Shown here: positions 13,240-20,266 of the stretch, one piece after another | Layout of the letters: each line of letters opens with the position of its first letter | Numbering within the stretch: position 1 is the first letter of the stretch | From: Thermococcus sp. | GTDB taxonomy: Archaea; Methanobacteriota_B; Thermococci; Thermococcales; Thermococcaceae | NCBI RefSeq assembly: GCF_027066465.1 | Contig: NZ_JAMONU010000214.1 | Location: forward strand, 1 to 20,266 | Reading direction: 5' to 3' | Length of the DNA: 20,266 bases | Notes under the pieces: model-generated | What the model was told of the DNA's origin: nothing | Database searches by the model: none | The model's input: only the letters and a program-made list of their open reading frames with translations | Translations under genes and position numbers: made by a program

Positions 13240-15067
13240 GTTCACGGGGAACTGGTTCATAGATGCAGGCATTTTGGGATTTGTTAATCTGATGGAGGAA
13301 GTTTACGGCTGGGATTTGGAGGAGCTTCAGAGACGCATCAAGAATGAGCTGGAGAAGGTTTATTACGGGTATTTTCCGTTAGCTTATTTCTACAATCTTG
13401 CAAGCGAACATGATAAAAGTGTAATAGCGGTTGCTACAGAAGAAATCGAGAACTTCCAAGGTGACAAACATAAATTGCTCGAACTGGTGTGGTGGAAATT
13501 CATAACCGGGATTTTTAAGGATAAATGGATTAAGAATAAACTCAAACAGATGCACAAAAAGGATGTCTTAGATAGGAATGGCAACCCCAAACCAGCATTC
13601 AATGATGAGACTTATTTGGAATACATTGAAACGAGGGAGAAACTGCTGGTAGAGGTTGCATGTGATAAGGATTGTCAAAATGCCCTTAAGTCAGCATTAA
13701 AGCTTAGAAAGGCCCCGTGCGAGAACAATACTCACAAACTTGAACTTGAACAGATTGAGCAACTTAAAAATCCTGAGTTATTGGAAGCATTACCAGAAAA
13801 ATGCAGTAAGAAACTTCAGTATGCTCTTGAAGTTCATGCTAAGCTTAGGGAATATCTAATGTCTCAATGGTTCGCTCTAAGGGAAATTCCATACGGGTCA
13901 GTAGCCTTGGATGAGCTGAAACAAAAATCCCGCTACTTCAGAATACCGATTGATAGTGGTTTCTACAAGAACTTTATGTTCTTTAATAATAGCAGGGGGA
14001 TATTCGAACAGCTTGAGGACTTTAGAAATATCATCGAAGGAAATGTCCAATACACAGAGTATCTTCAGAAAATTGACAAAACTCTGAGTAAATTCCTGCC
14101 TTCTGACTCGGAGTTTCCAAACGTTCATTATACCCCTATTAGAGTTGAACCATTGCTACGCCAAGTCCCGCATCTGTTTATATACCTCCTGAACTTTCTC
14201 AATGCATTCACATTCGTTAGTGGCGTTGGCAATGTGTTCTTTTACGGGAGCACCTTGGAGTTCACATACCATGTAAATAAGCGTCTGAAAGTTCTCGTAG
14301 CCCAAACTCGGGAAAAACAATCTATGTTTAGGATAACGTGGCAGGCTGTCATCGATACTATTCTAGAAGAAAAAGCTCAATGGAGTCTTGAAAATATGTA
14401 TTTAATTAACTTTGCAGGGATTAATCAACAAAATCTTGTAGATGTTGAATACATCGGCATTCCAAAACTCCACGCTTCAATAACCCTCGACGACCAGATT
14501 AGGGATGCAATGAACACTTCACTGCCCGTTGGAGATTCAAAAGTCTGGCTCCTCGGCGAGTTCATAAAACAGAAGCCACTCTCCCCGCTGATTTCAAAAC
14601 ACCTTTGGAATGCAGTCAGGAAAAACAGTCCTCCATCTTGGAGAGCCAGCCTCTACGCTCTGGCCGTTGATGCAAAGTTGAAACGTGAGGAGAACCCAGT
14701 CCTGTTTGGTCGGGATTTCTTTGACCGTCCAAAGAGGGCGGCGGTTGAGGTTAAGGACTTCTACAGAGACATGAACAGCGTTGCTGTGGTAATTAGGGAA
14801 CTTTCGCCCGAAATCGGTGGGAGGAATCTAATTTACACTCTGTTTTCAGCATTGAGGAGGCACAACAGAAACGCCTTTGTCAATACGCTCCTCAAGGCGC
14901 TCCTCCAGGTTAAGAGCAAAGACAAAGTGGCCATAATCAACTCCTACCTCTTCAGGCGGATTTTAAACAACGATTCCTCCTGGGAGAATTTTGCCCTCGC
15001 GCTCATAGTCGGTCTTGTTGGAGGCGGTGGGGATGGTAGTTCAGAACAGGACATTGTGGAAGATTAA
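13220..15067 (+). CDS. cas8: Cas8 large subunit, Cst1-like (type I-B Cascade)
   Basis: Predicted protein of 615 residues. The N-terminal FTGNWFIDAGILGFVNLMEE and its place between cas6 and cas7 fit the Cst1/Cas8 group of Tneap-type systems. The large subunit normally recognises the PAM and supports loading of Cas3. The only four cysteines are C148, C152, C167 and C195. They could form a zinc site but are not the two CxxC pairs for which the Cst1 family is named. The C-terminal region (about 520-600) is helical and resembles the small protein encoded next, so it looks like a built-in Cas11-type domain. The final 15 residues are glycine-rich, then acidic. Base composition drops sharply within codons about 55-430. 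The start at 13220 overlaps cas6 and has GGTGAAGG upstream. Family-level identity is fairly sure from context; the exact Cas8 subtype is less so. Confidence 0.8.
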   Translation: MEGEELRFTGNWFIDAGILGFVNLMEEVYGWDLEELQRRIKNELEKVYYGYFPLAYFYNLASEHDKSVIAVATEEIENFQGDKHKLLELVWWKFITGIFKDKWIKNKLKQMHKKDVLDRNGNPKPAFNDETYLEYIETREKLLVEVACDKDCQNALKSALKLRKAPCENNTHKLELEQIEQLKNPELLEALPEKCSKKLQYALEVHAKLREYLMSQWFALREIPYGSVALDELKQKSRYFRIPIDSGFYKNFMFFNNSRGIFEQLEDFRNIIEGNVQYTEYLQKIDKTLSKFLPSDSEFPNVHYTPIRVEPLLRQVPHLFIYLLNFLNAFTFVSGVGNVFFYGSTLEFTYHVNKRLKVLVAQTREKQSMFRITWQAVIDTILEEKAQWSLENMYLINFAGINQQNLVDVEYIGIPKLHASITLDDQIRDAMNTSLPVGDSKVWLLGEFIKQKPLSPLISKHLWNAVRKNSPPSWRASLYALAVDAKLKREENPVLFGRDFFDRPKRAAVEVKDFYRDMNSVAVVIRELSPEIGGRNLIYTLFSALRRHNRNAFVNTLLKALLQVKSKDKVAIINSYLFRRILNNDSSWENFALALIVGLVGGGGDGSSEQDIVED

Positions 15068-15335
15068 AAGTCTGAGTAGAGAAGTCCTCGGCGGGGCTGG
15101 TTCTGAAAACTACCGGCAGAAGCTCGTCTTTGACCTGCTGAACGCCGTCAAGGCAAACGACCAGGACAGATTCCTGTGGATTCTCCTGAGGGCTCTTAAC
15201 GCCCATTCCAAGGACAACCACAAGGCTAAGGAACTTGCTTCCGTGCTTATGGATGTCTTTCCTTCTTCGGAGTCTGACTTTGAGAAAGTTGCCTACTCCG
15301 TAATACTCGGCATAATGGCTGGAGGTGAAAGCTGA
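15033..15335 (+). CDS. Small Cascade subunit candidate (Cas11-like), similar to the Cas8 C-terminus
   Basis: Predicted protein of 100 residues, almost entirely helical. The ATG at 15033 is preferred; it follows GGAGGCGGTGGGG. TTG codons at 15015 and 15018 are weaker alternatives. The gene starts 35 bases inside cas8 and ends in TGATG with cas7, so it belongs to the same coupled operon. Its sequence parallels the end of Cas8: KLVFDLLNAVKANDQDRF here against NLIYTLFSALRRHNRNAF there, WILLRAL against NTLLKAL, and DFEKVAYSVILGIMAGG against SWENFALALIVGLVGGG. Size, helical character and position between cas8 and cas7 point to a Cas11-type small subunit that lines the Cascade backbone and contacts the non-target DNA strand. 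That function is inferred. The similarity to Cas8 is seen directly. Confidence 0.75.
   Translation: MVVQNRTLWKIKSLSREVLGGAGSENYRQKLVFDLLNAVKANDQDRFLWILLRALNAHSKDNHKAKELASVLMDVFPSSESDFEKVAYSVILGIMAGGES
15321..15328 (+). promoter_or_regulatory. Full-length Shine-Dalgarno site for cas7
   Basis: GGAGGTGA, an eight-base complement to the archaeal 16S rRNA 3' end, lies six bases before the cas7 ATG at 15335 and within the 3' end of the small-subunit gene. It is the strongest ribosome site in the cas operon. Confidence 0.7.
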
Positions 15336-16606
15336 TGGCAAGATTTTTGGTTATGGATGTTGTCTTTTACGGAAGTTCCCTTAACTACGACCAAGGGAGC
15401 GGGAACTATCAGGAGCTGAAGAAGATAACCCGCTGGGACGGGAGGCAGTACACGCTGGTGAGCAGGTATGCGCTGAGATACAGCATGCTCAATGATAGTG
15501 AAGTCTTTAAGCAAGATGAACTCGCGCCTGGAGCAGTGTTTATCAAGGAGAGTGATAAAAGTAAAGGAGATGTCTTCAATCCCAAGCCTGATGTCCTATT
15601 CACTGGAGAGATACTTAAGTATCCTGAGTTCGACCTCTTTGGATATCTCGTTACAAAGTCAGAGCCAACTCAGTCAAGAACAGCCCCTGTCAGGATAAGC
15701 CATGCGGTTTCAATGACACCGTTCTACTATGACTCCCACTTCAACGGAAACCACTGGATAGCTCAGAGAGCCCTAAAAGCTGGCCTCACCACAAAGCTTG
15801 AACCAAACCTATTCACGGCTGAAGAGCACTACTCCTATTACATCTACACCGTTGTGGTAGATGTTGACCAAGTGGGAAGGTTCTCAGTGTTCACGACGAA
15901 GATAGACAATGTTAAAACAGTCCTCGATAACCTAAAAGCCGAGGGCAAAAATGCAAAGAAGGTTACAGAGTACAAAGGGCTCATCGAAAATGACAGCAAG
16001 AACAAAAAGAAGGGCAAGAATGAAAGTAAAGGAGGTACTCCAACTACAGAGCTGGTCCTAATCTCCAAGGATGGAAAAATTGAGATTGGAAACGTTCATC
16101 TGGAGGAGCTTAGGATAATACCAATACTTGACCCAACGAGCAACAAGGAGGGGGTTAAGCTCTACGAAATTCAGTTTGACCTAGGTGAAGAAGCAAGGAG
16201 AGAACGGATTCTCAAACTTATAGAGGCAGTCTTGAACCTCAAGAGGAAAATAAAGGGACGCACTGAGTTCCTCACTCCAAAACTTCTGATTCTCGGAGTC
16301 TACAATAACAAACCCTACCAGACGTTTAAGGACAGGATTCAGCTCCTCGACGAGTACAGCGAAGAGGAGTACGACGAAATAGAGGAACGCGAGGAAGACG
16401 GGAAGAAAGTTGTTAGGATAAGGCACGTTGTCTCAAAGAACCGGAAACCAGTATTTCTGGTGGCAGGTCTTTCGGAGGGCATCGATATTGCTGAGCTAGA
16501 TGAGTCTAAGGTCCTGTCTACTGTTGAAAAGCTCTTCAACGCTGGGAAAGGGCTCTCAGAGGTGAAGGTCTTCAAAGACCCGAGCGTAGAAGTGAGGCTC
16601 AAGTGA
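15335..16606 (+). CDS. cas7: Cas7 backbone subunit (Cst2/DevR family)
   Basis: Predicted protein of 423 residues. The opening MARFLVMDVVFYGSSLNYDQG, then YTLVSRYALRYSML and the SEPTQSRTAPVRISHAVSM stretch, are typical of Cst2/DevR-type Cas7. This protein polymerises along the crRNA spacer to form the Cascade backbone. Residues 221-234 form a lysine-rich insertion (SKNKKKGKNESKGG), probably a disordered loop, and residues around 345-362 are very acidic. The C-terminal region carries the family pattern FLVAGLSEGIDIAEL. The start at 15335 overlaps the preceding stop (TGATG) and has a full GGAGGTGA site; an in-frame ATG at 15353 is less well placed. Many Cas7 copies are needed per complex, which agrees with the strong ribosome site. 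Its stop overlaps the cas5 start. Confidence 0.92.
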   Translation: MARFLVMDVVFYGSSLNYDQGSGNYQELKKITRWDGRQYTLVSRYALRYSMLNDSEVFKQDELAPGAVFIKESDKSKGDVFNPKPDVLFTGEILKYPEFDLFGYLVTKSEPTQSRTAPVRISHAVSMTPFYYDSHFNGNHWIAQRALKAGLTTKLEPNLFTAEEHYSYYIYTVVVDVDQVGRFSVFTTKIDNVKTVLDNLKAEGKNAKKVTEYKGLIENDSKNKKKGKNESKGGTPTTELVLISKDGKIEIGNVHLEELRIIPILDPTSNKEGVKLYEIQFDLGEEARRERILKLIEAVLNLKRKIKGRTEFLTPKLLILGVYNNKPYQTFKDRIQLLDEYSEEEYDEIEEREEDGKKVVRIRHVVSKNRKPVFLVAGLSEGIDIAELDESKVLSTVEKLFNAGKGLSEVKVFKDPSVEVRLK

Positions 16607-17439
16607 TGGCTATGGCCGAGAAAACCCTCCTCATTGAACTCTTCCAGCCCTTTGCCCAGTATCGCAACTCGTTTACCTTTTATTACGCCCAGACCTACCC
16701 GTTACCACCGAAGTCCACGATAATCGGTATGTTCCAGAACGCACTAAACGACTGGTACGGCAACGGGAAGGGAATCGATGAGTGGTGGAACCTCCAAGTC
16801 AGCATTCATGGTGGCTTCGAGAGCGTCTTCTGGAACTATCAACAGCTGATAAAGGCCACGAAAACGGAAATAGCACTGGTTCGCTTTAGGGGTCGGCCTG
16901 CACTGTGGAACCAAAATCTGCCGCTCTATGGTTTTCCAGTGACTTCTCAAAGAAGCCCGGTCCTCCAGCAGGAGCTTTTCAACGGCTGGCTTTACATACT
17001 CCTTAGAGGGAAGGAAAAGTTCCTTAGCGAAATCAAGGAGGCCCTTGAGAAACCCAGAAAGGTTATATCCCTCGGGAGAAGCGAGGACGTTGTCTTTCTA
17101 AGAAGAGTAGAGTTCATTGAGGGGGAAGAAAAGAAAGCGCGGGAGATTGCGATTAAATACCCAACTTACGTTAGCGTGCCAATTGAAATGCTGAGGAAAA
17201 AAGAATATCCAACGTATTCAATCCCAATCCGTGTCGTCTTCAAAAACAATGGAAAACCAGTAAAGCACAAGGCAGAGATAGGCACCGAGACTTTTAGGGA
17301 CGTGGATTTCAGGTCAGTGATTTACGTTGGTGCCTGGACATTCTTGAAATTCAGTAATAAGGTTCGCTTCGAGGAGTATTCCTTTGATGGGGTTCAGCTC
17401 AAAGTGGTAGCTGATGAAAAGGCGAGCGGGTGGTTGTGA
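16606..17439 (+). CDS. cas5: Cas5 subunit (Cas5t type)
   Basis: Predicted protein of 277 residues from the ATG at 16606, which overlaps the cas7 stop as TGATG. GTG 16603 and ATG 16612 are alternatives. The N-terminal motif LIELFQPFAQYRNSFTFYYA followed by YPLPPKSTIIGMFQNAL is the classic Cas5 beginning ('xxPPxSTIIGML'). Cas5 caps the 5' handle of the crRNA and connects Cas7 to Cas8 at the foot of Cascade. No catalytic repeat-cleaving role is expected here because a separate intact Cas6 is present. Its end overlaps cas3 through another TGATG. Confidence 0.92.
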   Translation: MAMAEKTLLIELFQPFAQYRNSFTFYYAQTYPLPPKSTIIGMFQNALNDWYGNGKGIDEWWNLQVSIHGGFESVFWNYQQLIKATKTEIALVRFRGRPALWNQNLPLYGFPVTSQRSPVLQQELFNGWLYILLRGKEKFLSEIKEALEKPRKVISLGRSEDVVFLRRVEFIEGEEKKAREIAIKYPTYVSVPIEMLRKKEYPTYSIPIRVVFKNNGKPVKHKAEIGTETFRDVDFRSVIYVGAWTFLKFSNKVRFEEYSFDGVQLKVVADEKASGWL

Positions 17440-20060
17440 TGCCCCAGATGAGTATTGAGGAATTTCTCAGAGAGGGTAACGACACCACGAAGGCTTCTCT
17501 GTTGTCCTTTCTCAGGGCAAAGAGCGGGGAAAATAACGCCTTGCTCATTGACCACGTGAAATCTGCGCTGGAAAGATGTGTTGAACTCTACAAATTCATC
17601 GAGAACCTGAACGGAACTGTGACTTACCTGCCCCTTCGGAATTCCAAGGAGCGTTTTGAACTCTTTAAGGGCCTCGCGAAGGCGATAATCATCCACGACC
17701 TTGGCAAGATAACCCTCGACTTCCAGAGGAGGCTTTATGGCAAAGGGAAGTTTCCCGAGAAGCTTGCGGAATATCTCAAGGGAAGCGAGGGTATAAGAGC
17801 TCGTCATGAAATTCTGTCGGTTCTTTGGAGTGCGGGATTGCTAGGTAACTCCGAGCAGGATGCAAAAATCCGAACCGCGGTTCTGCTCCACCACTACAAC
17901 GAGTTTTTCTCAGAGGACAAAGAGTTCTCCCACATAGTTGAGCTATATCCTGATGATGTAGAGAAGCATCTGAGTTTTCTGGTTTCAAAGAGGGAAATCA
18001 TTGAGGAATTCCTCAGGGAGTACCTCAGGGTCATAGATAGCGAATTCAAAGCGGAGGACTTCATCAAAAAGGCCGTGGCGGAGATAACGATTGATTTCTC
18101 CCGCATAGAGACAATTAAAGAGAAGGTAGCGAACTGGAACGACGACCTATCTGAGGAAGTTTTGCTTTACAATCCAGAAGGTTTCGACGTTGATTTCCTT
18201 GTGTTCCTCGGCATGCTAAGGAGATGCGACTATTCATCAAGTGGAGATTTCGAGATTGAGAAGTCGCTTAATCTCTTAGAAGTCTTCAATGATGTTAATG
18301 AACAGATAAGAAGGAAGATTCTAGAAAAGCTGAGAAACCAGAAAGTTGATTTTGGTGGCCTCTGGCAGGAGGAGCTTTTATCCAAAAAGGATTCGGACTA
18401 TCTTGTTGTCGTTGCACCCACGGGCTCCGGGAAGACAGAACTTGGAATCCTGTGGGCGAGGAAAAGGGGCAAGTTGCTCTACACCCTTCCGCTCAGGGTG
18501 GCCCTAAACGACCTTTACAAACGACTATCAGAGGAGTACTTCGATAAGGATTTGGTTGGCCTGCTTCATTCGACGGCATTCATAGAGTATGTGGAAGGTT
18601 CCGGAAGTGACATCGAAGTTGAGAAAAAGGTAAACGCCGCGGGCCTGCTTGCGATGCCCGTTATGCTCTCAACTCCTGACCAAGTCTTCCTTACGGGACT
18701 CAACTACTACGGAGCCGACAAGGTGATTTCAGTTTATCCTGAATCGGCGATAGTCGTTGATGAAGTTCAGGCGTACACACCTGAGATGGCGGCGGTCTTT
18801 CTGAAAACGCTTCAGCTCATAAAAAATGCCGGTGGAAAGGTGCTCGTGATTACAGCGACTTTGCCGCCCCATATGGAGCATTTCCTCAGGGAGGATGGGT
18901 TTAAAATCGTTGATGTCCTTGAGGAGTCAAAGAGACACGGACTTAATGTCAAGAACCTTCGCCTGAAACGGCATCTCGTAAAGCTCATAGAAGGAAATCT
19001 TTTCAAGTACACCAATGACGGACTTAAATTTGAAGGCCTTGAAAAAGTCCTCTCAGCAATCGAAGAGTTTGAAAAACAGGGCTTTAAGAGTATCATGGTG
19101 GTTCTTAACAACGTGAAAAAGGCAATAGAAGCCTACAAACTCATATCTAAGCAGGGCAATGGCTGGGAGGTTTACCTCCTCCATTCACGCCTGCCTGAAA
19201 GAAAGAAGGCAGAGGTTATCCTTAAAGTTAAGTCAGGTCTTAAAGAAGGCAAGAAGGTGGTTCTTATAGCAACTCAGGTCGTCGAGGCTTCAGTAGATCT
19301 TGACTTCGATGCTATGATAACAGAAATTTCACCAATTGACAGCCAAGTTCAGAGATGGGGCAGAGTTTATAGAAACAGGGAAACAGATTACGCAGGTGCC
19401 CCAAACATTGTCGTGTTCTCTGGCATTGACCAGAGAACAAGGGCGGTGTACGGAGGGAAAATCGGCGATAAGGTGCTTCAGAAGACTGCGGAAGTTATTG
19501 GCACACTCGAAGGCAGACCCCTCAGCTATGAGGACGAGAGGAACGCCATAGAAAAGGTCTATCGGGGCGAAATCCTTGAAGCGTACAGGAAACAAGTTGA
19601 GGAACTCCTGACAAAGCTCGACTACTTCACTCTCGAAAAGAAGAGCGAAGCTCAGCGTGTTTTCCGCCAGATGGCTGGAATGTACTTCGTCGTGCCCGCG
19701 CTGATGGTGGAGTACGGTTACAACGAAACCGTGAAGAAGTTTGGGGAGTTACTGAGTGACCCCAAGAACTTCAGGCTCAGTTGGAATGATATTACGCAGA
19801 GGCTCTCTCAAGAACTTGGACGTGAGGTCAGCAAATGGGACCTCAGAAAAATACTTCAGGAATTTTCGGTTAACATTCCAATTTGGTTAATTTTGGATAA
19901 TAAGAACTTTGACCTTCAGCACGCTCTCCACAACACGTTCAAGGGTTATCCAGTGATTCTGACTTGGGGCAAGGATAAAGCTGAGCAACTTTGGGAATAC
20001 GGTGTTGATGAAGTGGTTGGTAAAGGTAAAGACCTCGATGACTTGGAGGACATCCTATGA
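17439..20060 (+). CDS. cas3: Cas3 HD nuclease-helicase
   Basis: Predicted protein of 873 residues from ATG 17439 (TGATG with the cas5 stop). An N-terminal HD nuclease domain shows H39, HDLGK (H86-D87), RHE (H123) and LLHHYN (H151-H152). A superfamily 2 helicase follows: Walker A APTGSGKTE with K332, motif II DEVQ (441-444), motif III TATLPP (472-477) and motif VI QVQRWGRVYRNR (636-647). Both halves are therefore complete in one polypeptide. After Cascade finds a target, Cas3 is recruited, unwinds the DNA with ATP and degrades one strand. DEVQ replaces the commoner DExH, but I take this to be a subtype feature because all other motifs are intact. Its stop overlaps the cas4 start (ATGA at 20057-20060), which suggests linked production of interference and adaptation proteins. 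Confidence 0.95.
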   Translation: MPQMSIEEFLREGNDTTKASLLSFLRAKSGENNALLIDHVKSALERCVELYKFIENLNGTVTYLPLRNSKERFELFKGLAKAIIIHDLGKITLDFQRRLYGKGKFPEKLAEYLKGSEGIRARHEILSVLWSAGLLGNSEQDAKIRTAVLLHHYNEFFSEDKEFSHIVELYPDDVEKHLSFLVSKREIIEEFLREYLRVIDSEFKAEDFIKKAVAEITIDFSRIETIKEKVANWNDDLSEEVLLYNPEGFDVDFLVFLGMLRRCDYSSSGDFEIEKSLNLLEVFNDVNEQIRRKILEKLRNQKVDFGGLWQEELLSKKDSDYLVVVAPTGSGKTELGILWARKRGKLLYTLPLRVALNDLYKRLSEEYFDKDLVGLLHSTAFIEYVEGSGSDIEVEKKVNAAGLLAMPVMLSTPDQVFLTGLNYYGADKVISVYPESAIVVDEVQAYTPEMAAVFLKTLQLIKNAGGKVLVITATLPPHMEHFLREDGFKIVDVLEESKRHGLNVKNLRLKRHLVKLIEGNLFKYTNDGLKFEGLEKVLSAIEEFEKQGFKSIMVVLNNVKKAIEAYKLISKQGNGWEVYLLHSRLPERKKAEVILKVKSGLKEGKKVVLIATQVVEASVDLDFDAMITEISPIDSQVQRWGRVYRNRETDYAGAPNIVVFSGIDQRTRAVYGGKIGDKVLQKTAEVIGTLEGRPLSYEDERNAIEKVYRGEILEAYRKQVEELLTKLDYFTLEKKSEAQRVFRQMAGMYFVVPALMVEYGYNETVKKFGELLSDPKNFRLSWNDITQRLSQELGREVSKWDLRKILQEFSVNIPIWLILDNKNFDLQHALHNTFKGYPVILTWGKDKAEQLWEYGVDEVVGKGKDLDDLEDIL

Positions 20061-20266
20061 ATTACAGTCCAAACTGTAACAGTAAAGACTGTAACGATAA
20101 TTACAACTCAAACTGCAATTCCCCTCAGGGATACTCCCTCACAGACCTCCTCATCACCGGCACGGAGATAAACTACCTCTTCATCTGCCCGACGAAGCTC
20201 TGGTATTTCGCAAGGGGCATTACAATGGAGCAGGAGAGCGATTGGGTTGATTTGGGGAAATTCATA
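20057..20266 (+). CDS. cas4: Cas4 nuclease, N-terminal part (partial)
   Basis: The frame is open for 70 codons to the right edge. The segment GYSLTDLLITGTEINYLFIC followed by PTKLWYFARGITMEQES is the N terminus of Cas4/Dna2-like nucleases; the Cys at residue 44 would be the first of four ligands of the iron-sulfur cluster. The RecB-type catalytic core and the other three cysteines lie outside the window. Cas4 trims and orients new spacers with respect to the PAM, normally with Cas1-Cas2, which may follow. The first 24 residues are an unusual Asn/Ser/Cys-rich stretch (MNYSPNCNSKDCNDNYNSNC and on) encoded by a short tandem repeat. No other good start is seen before ATG codon 57, and the ATGA overlap with cas3, preceded by TTGGAGGA, supports this start. 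Confidence 0.88.
   Translation, partial: MNYSPNCNSKDCNDNYNSNCNSPQGYSLTDLLITGTEINYLFICPTKLWYFARGITMEQESDWVDLGKFI
20062..20095 (+). repeat. 15-bp tandem repeat with dyad symmetry at the start of cas4
   Basis: The plus strand reads TTACAGT-ccaa-ACTGTAA (20062-20079), a perfect seven-base-arm dyad. A second unit follows, ACAGT-aaag-ACTGT (20079-20092). The two dyads are offset by exactly 15 bases (ACAGT at 20064 and 20079, ACTGT at 20073 and 20088). In protein the period is five codons, giving Ser-Pro-Asn-Cys and Ser-Lys-Asp-Cys units. It could be a coding minisatellite, a pair of operator half-sites or an mRNA hairpin just after the start codon. Confidence 0.6.

Noticed and set aside
14761..14790. 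An internal ATG in cas8 (in YRDMNSVAVV) as a start for a Cas11 made from within cas8.
   Set aside because: GAGGTTAAGG is too far upstream to be a good ribosome site, and a separate small-subunit gene is present. It remains possible but is not supported.
15015..15032. TTG codons as the start of the small-subunit gene.
   Set aside because: The ATG at 15033 follows GGAGGCGGTGGGG. The TTG starts would add six residues upstream of the region matching Cas8 and have no better ribosome site.
18759..18770. Cas3 motif II DEVQ as a sign of a dead helicase.
   Set aside because: Walker A lysine, TAT motif III and the QRWGR motif VI are intact, and the Asp-Glu pair needed for ATP hydrolysis is present. 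The last residue varies among superfamily 2 helicases.
12502..20266. A CRISPR array within the operon.
   Set aside because: No direct repeats of about 30 bases with spacers are present. The repeat-like start of cas6 is a single copy inside a coding region, and the 15-bp units in cas4 are too short.

Overview
The window looks like a chromosomal segment of a hyperthermophilic euryarchaeon of the genus Thermococcus, or a very close relative. The reasons are a family B DNA polymerase of the KOD/Tgo/Tli type carrying two inteins, archaeal TATA boxes (TTTAAAAA, TTATAA, CTTTTAAG), GGTG/GGAGGTGA Shine-Dalgarno sites, T-rich terminators and tightly packed genes. No stretch longer than about 215 bases lacks a gene. 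No tRNA, rRNA, insertion sequence or CRISPR array is visible.

Layout. (1) Positions 1-471, minus strand: N-terminal, NusB-like part of a Sun/RsmB-type RNA methyltransferase running off the left edge. It is divergent from (2) a two-gene unit on the plus strand, a UPF0175-like small protein overlapping the replicative/repair DNA polymerase B gene. The polymerase carries an intein in motif A (360 aa) and one in motif C (389 aa), leaving a 773-residue mature enzyme. (3) 5462-6090: a small ORF broken by an in-frame TAG and, on the minus strand, a RelB/RelE-type toxin-antitoxin pair. (4) 6123-8414, minus strand: a HAD hydrolase, a TOPRIM-like DUF3226 protein and a four-helix membrane protein (DUF2391). 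The first codons of the membrane protein gene coincide with a nearly ideal C/D box guide RNA. (5) 8481-9962: a secreted, sequon-rich S-layer-like protein. (6) 10177-12402: the archaeal COG1107 protein, with DnaJ-type zinc fingers, S1, OB and DHH (RecJ-like) domains. (7) 12502 to the right edge: a type I CRISPR-Cas operon of the Cst/Tneap kind (I-B in present naming), in the order cas6, cas8 (Cst1-like), a 100-residue small-subunit candidate, cas7 (Cst2/DevR), cas5, cas3 (HD and helicase fused) and the start of cas4.

How the Cas genes fit together. All neighbouring cas genes overlap. The downstream junctions use TGATG or ATGA, so the operon reads as one translationally coupled message from a single promoter around 12456-12486. 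Cas6 would cut precursor crRNA. Cas8, Cas7, Cas5 and the small protein would build the Cascade surveillance complex, Cas3 would degrade the target, and Cas4 belongs to spacer acquisition. The array and cas1/cas2 are not in view.

Points most worth following up: the stand-alone small subunit that resembles the C-terminal domain of the adjacent Cas8; the C/D box RNA candidate at 8362-8418; the likeness between the start of cas6 and the 5' half of Thermococcales CRISPR repeats; the 15-bp operator-like or minisatellite repeat at the start of cas4; and the sharp base-composition dip inside cas8.
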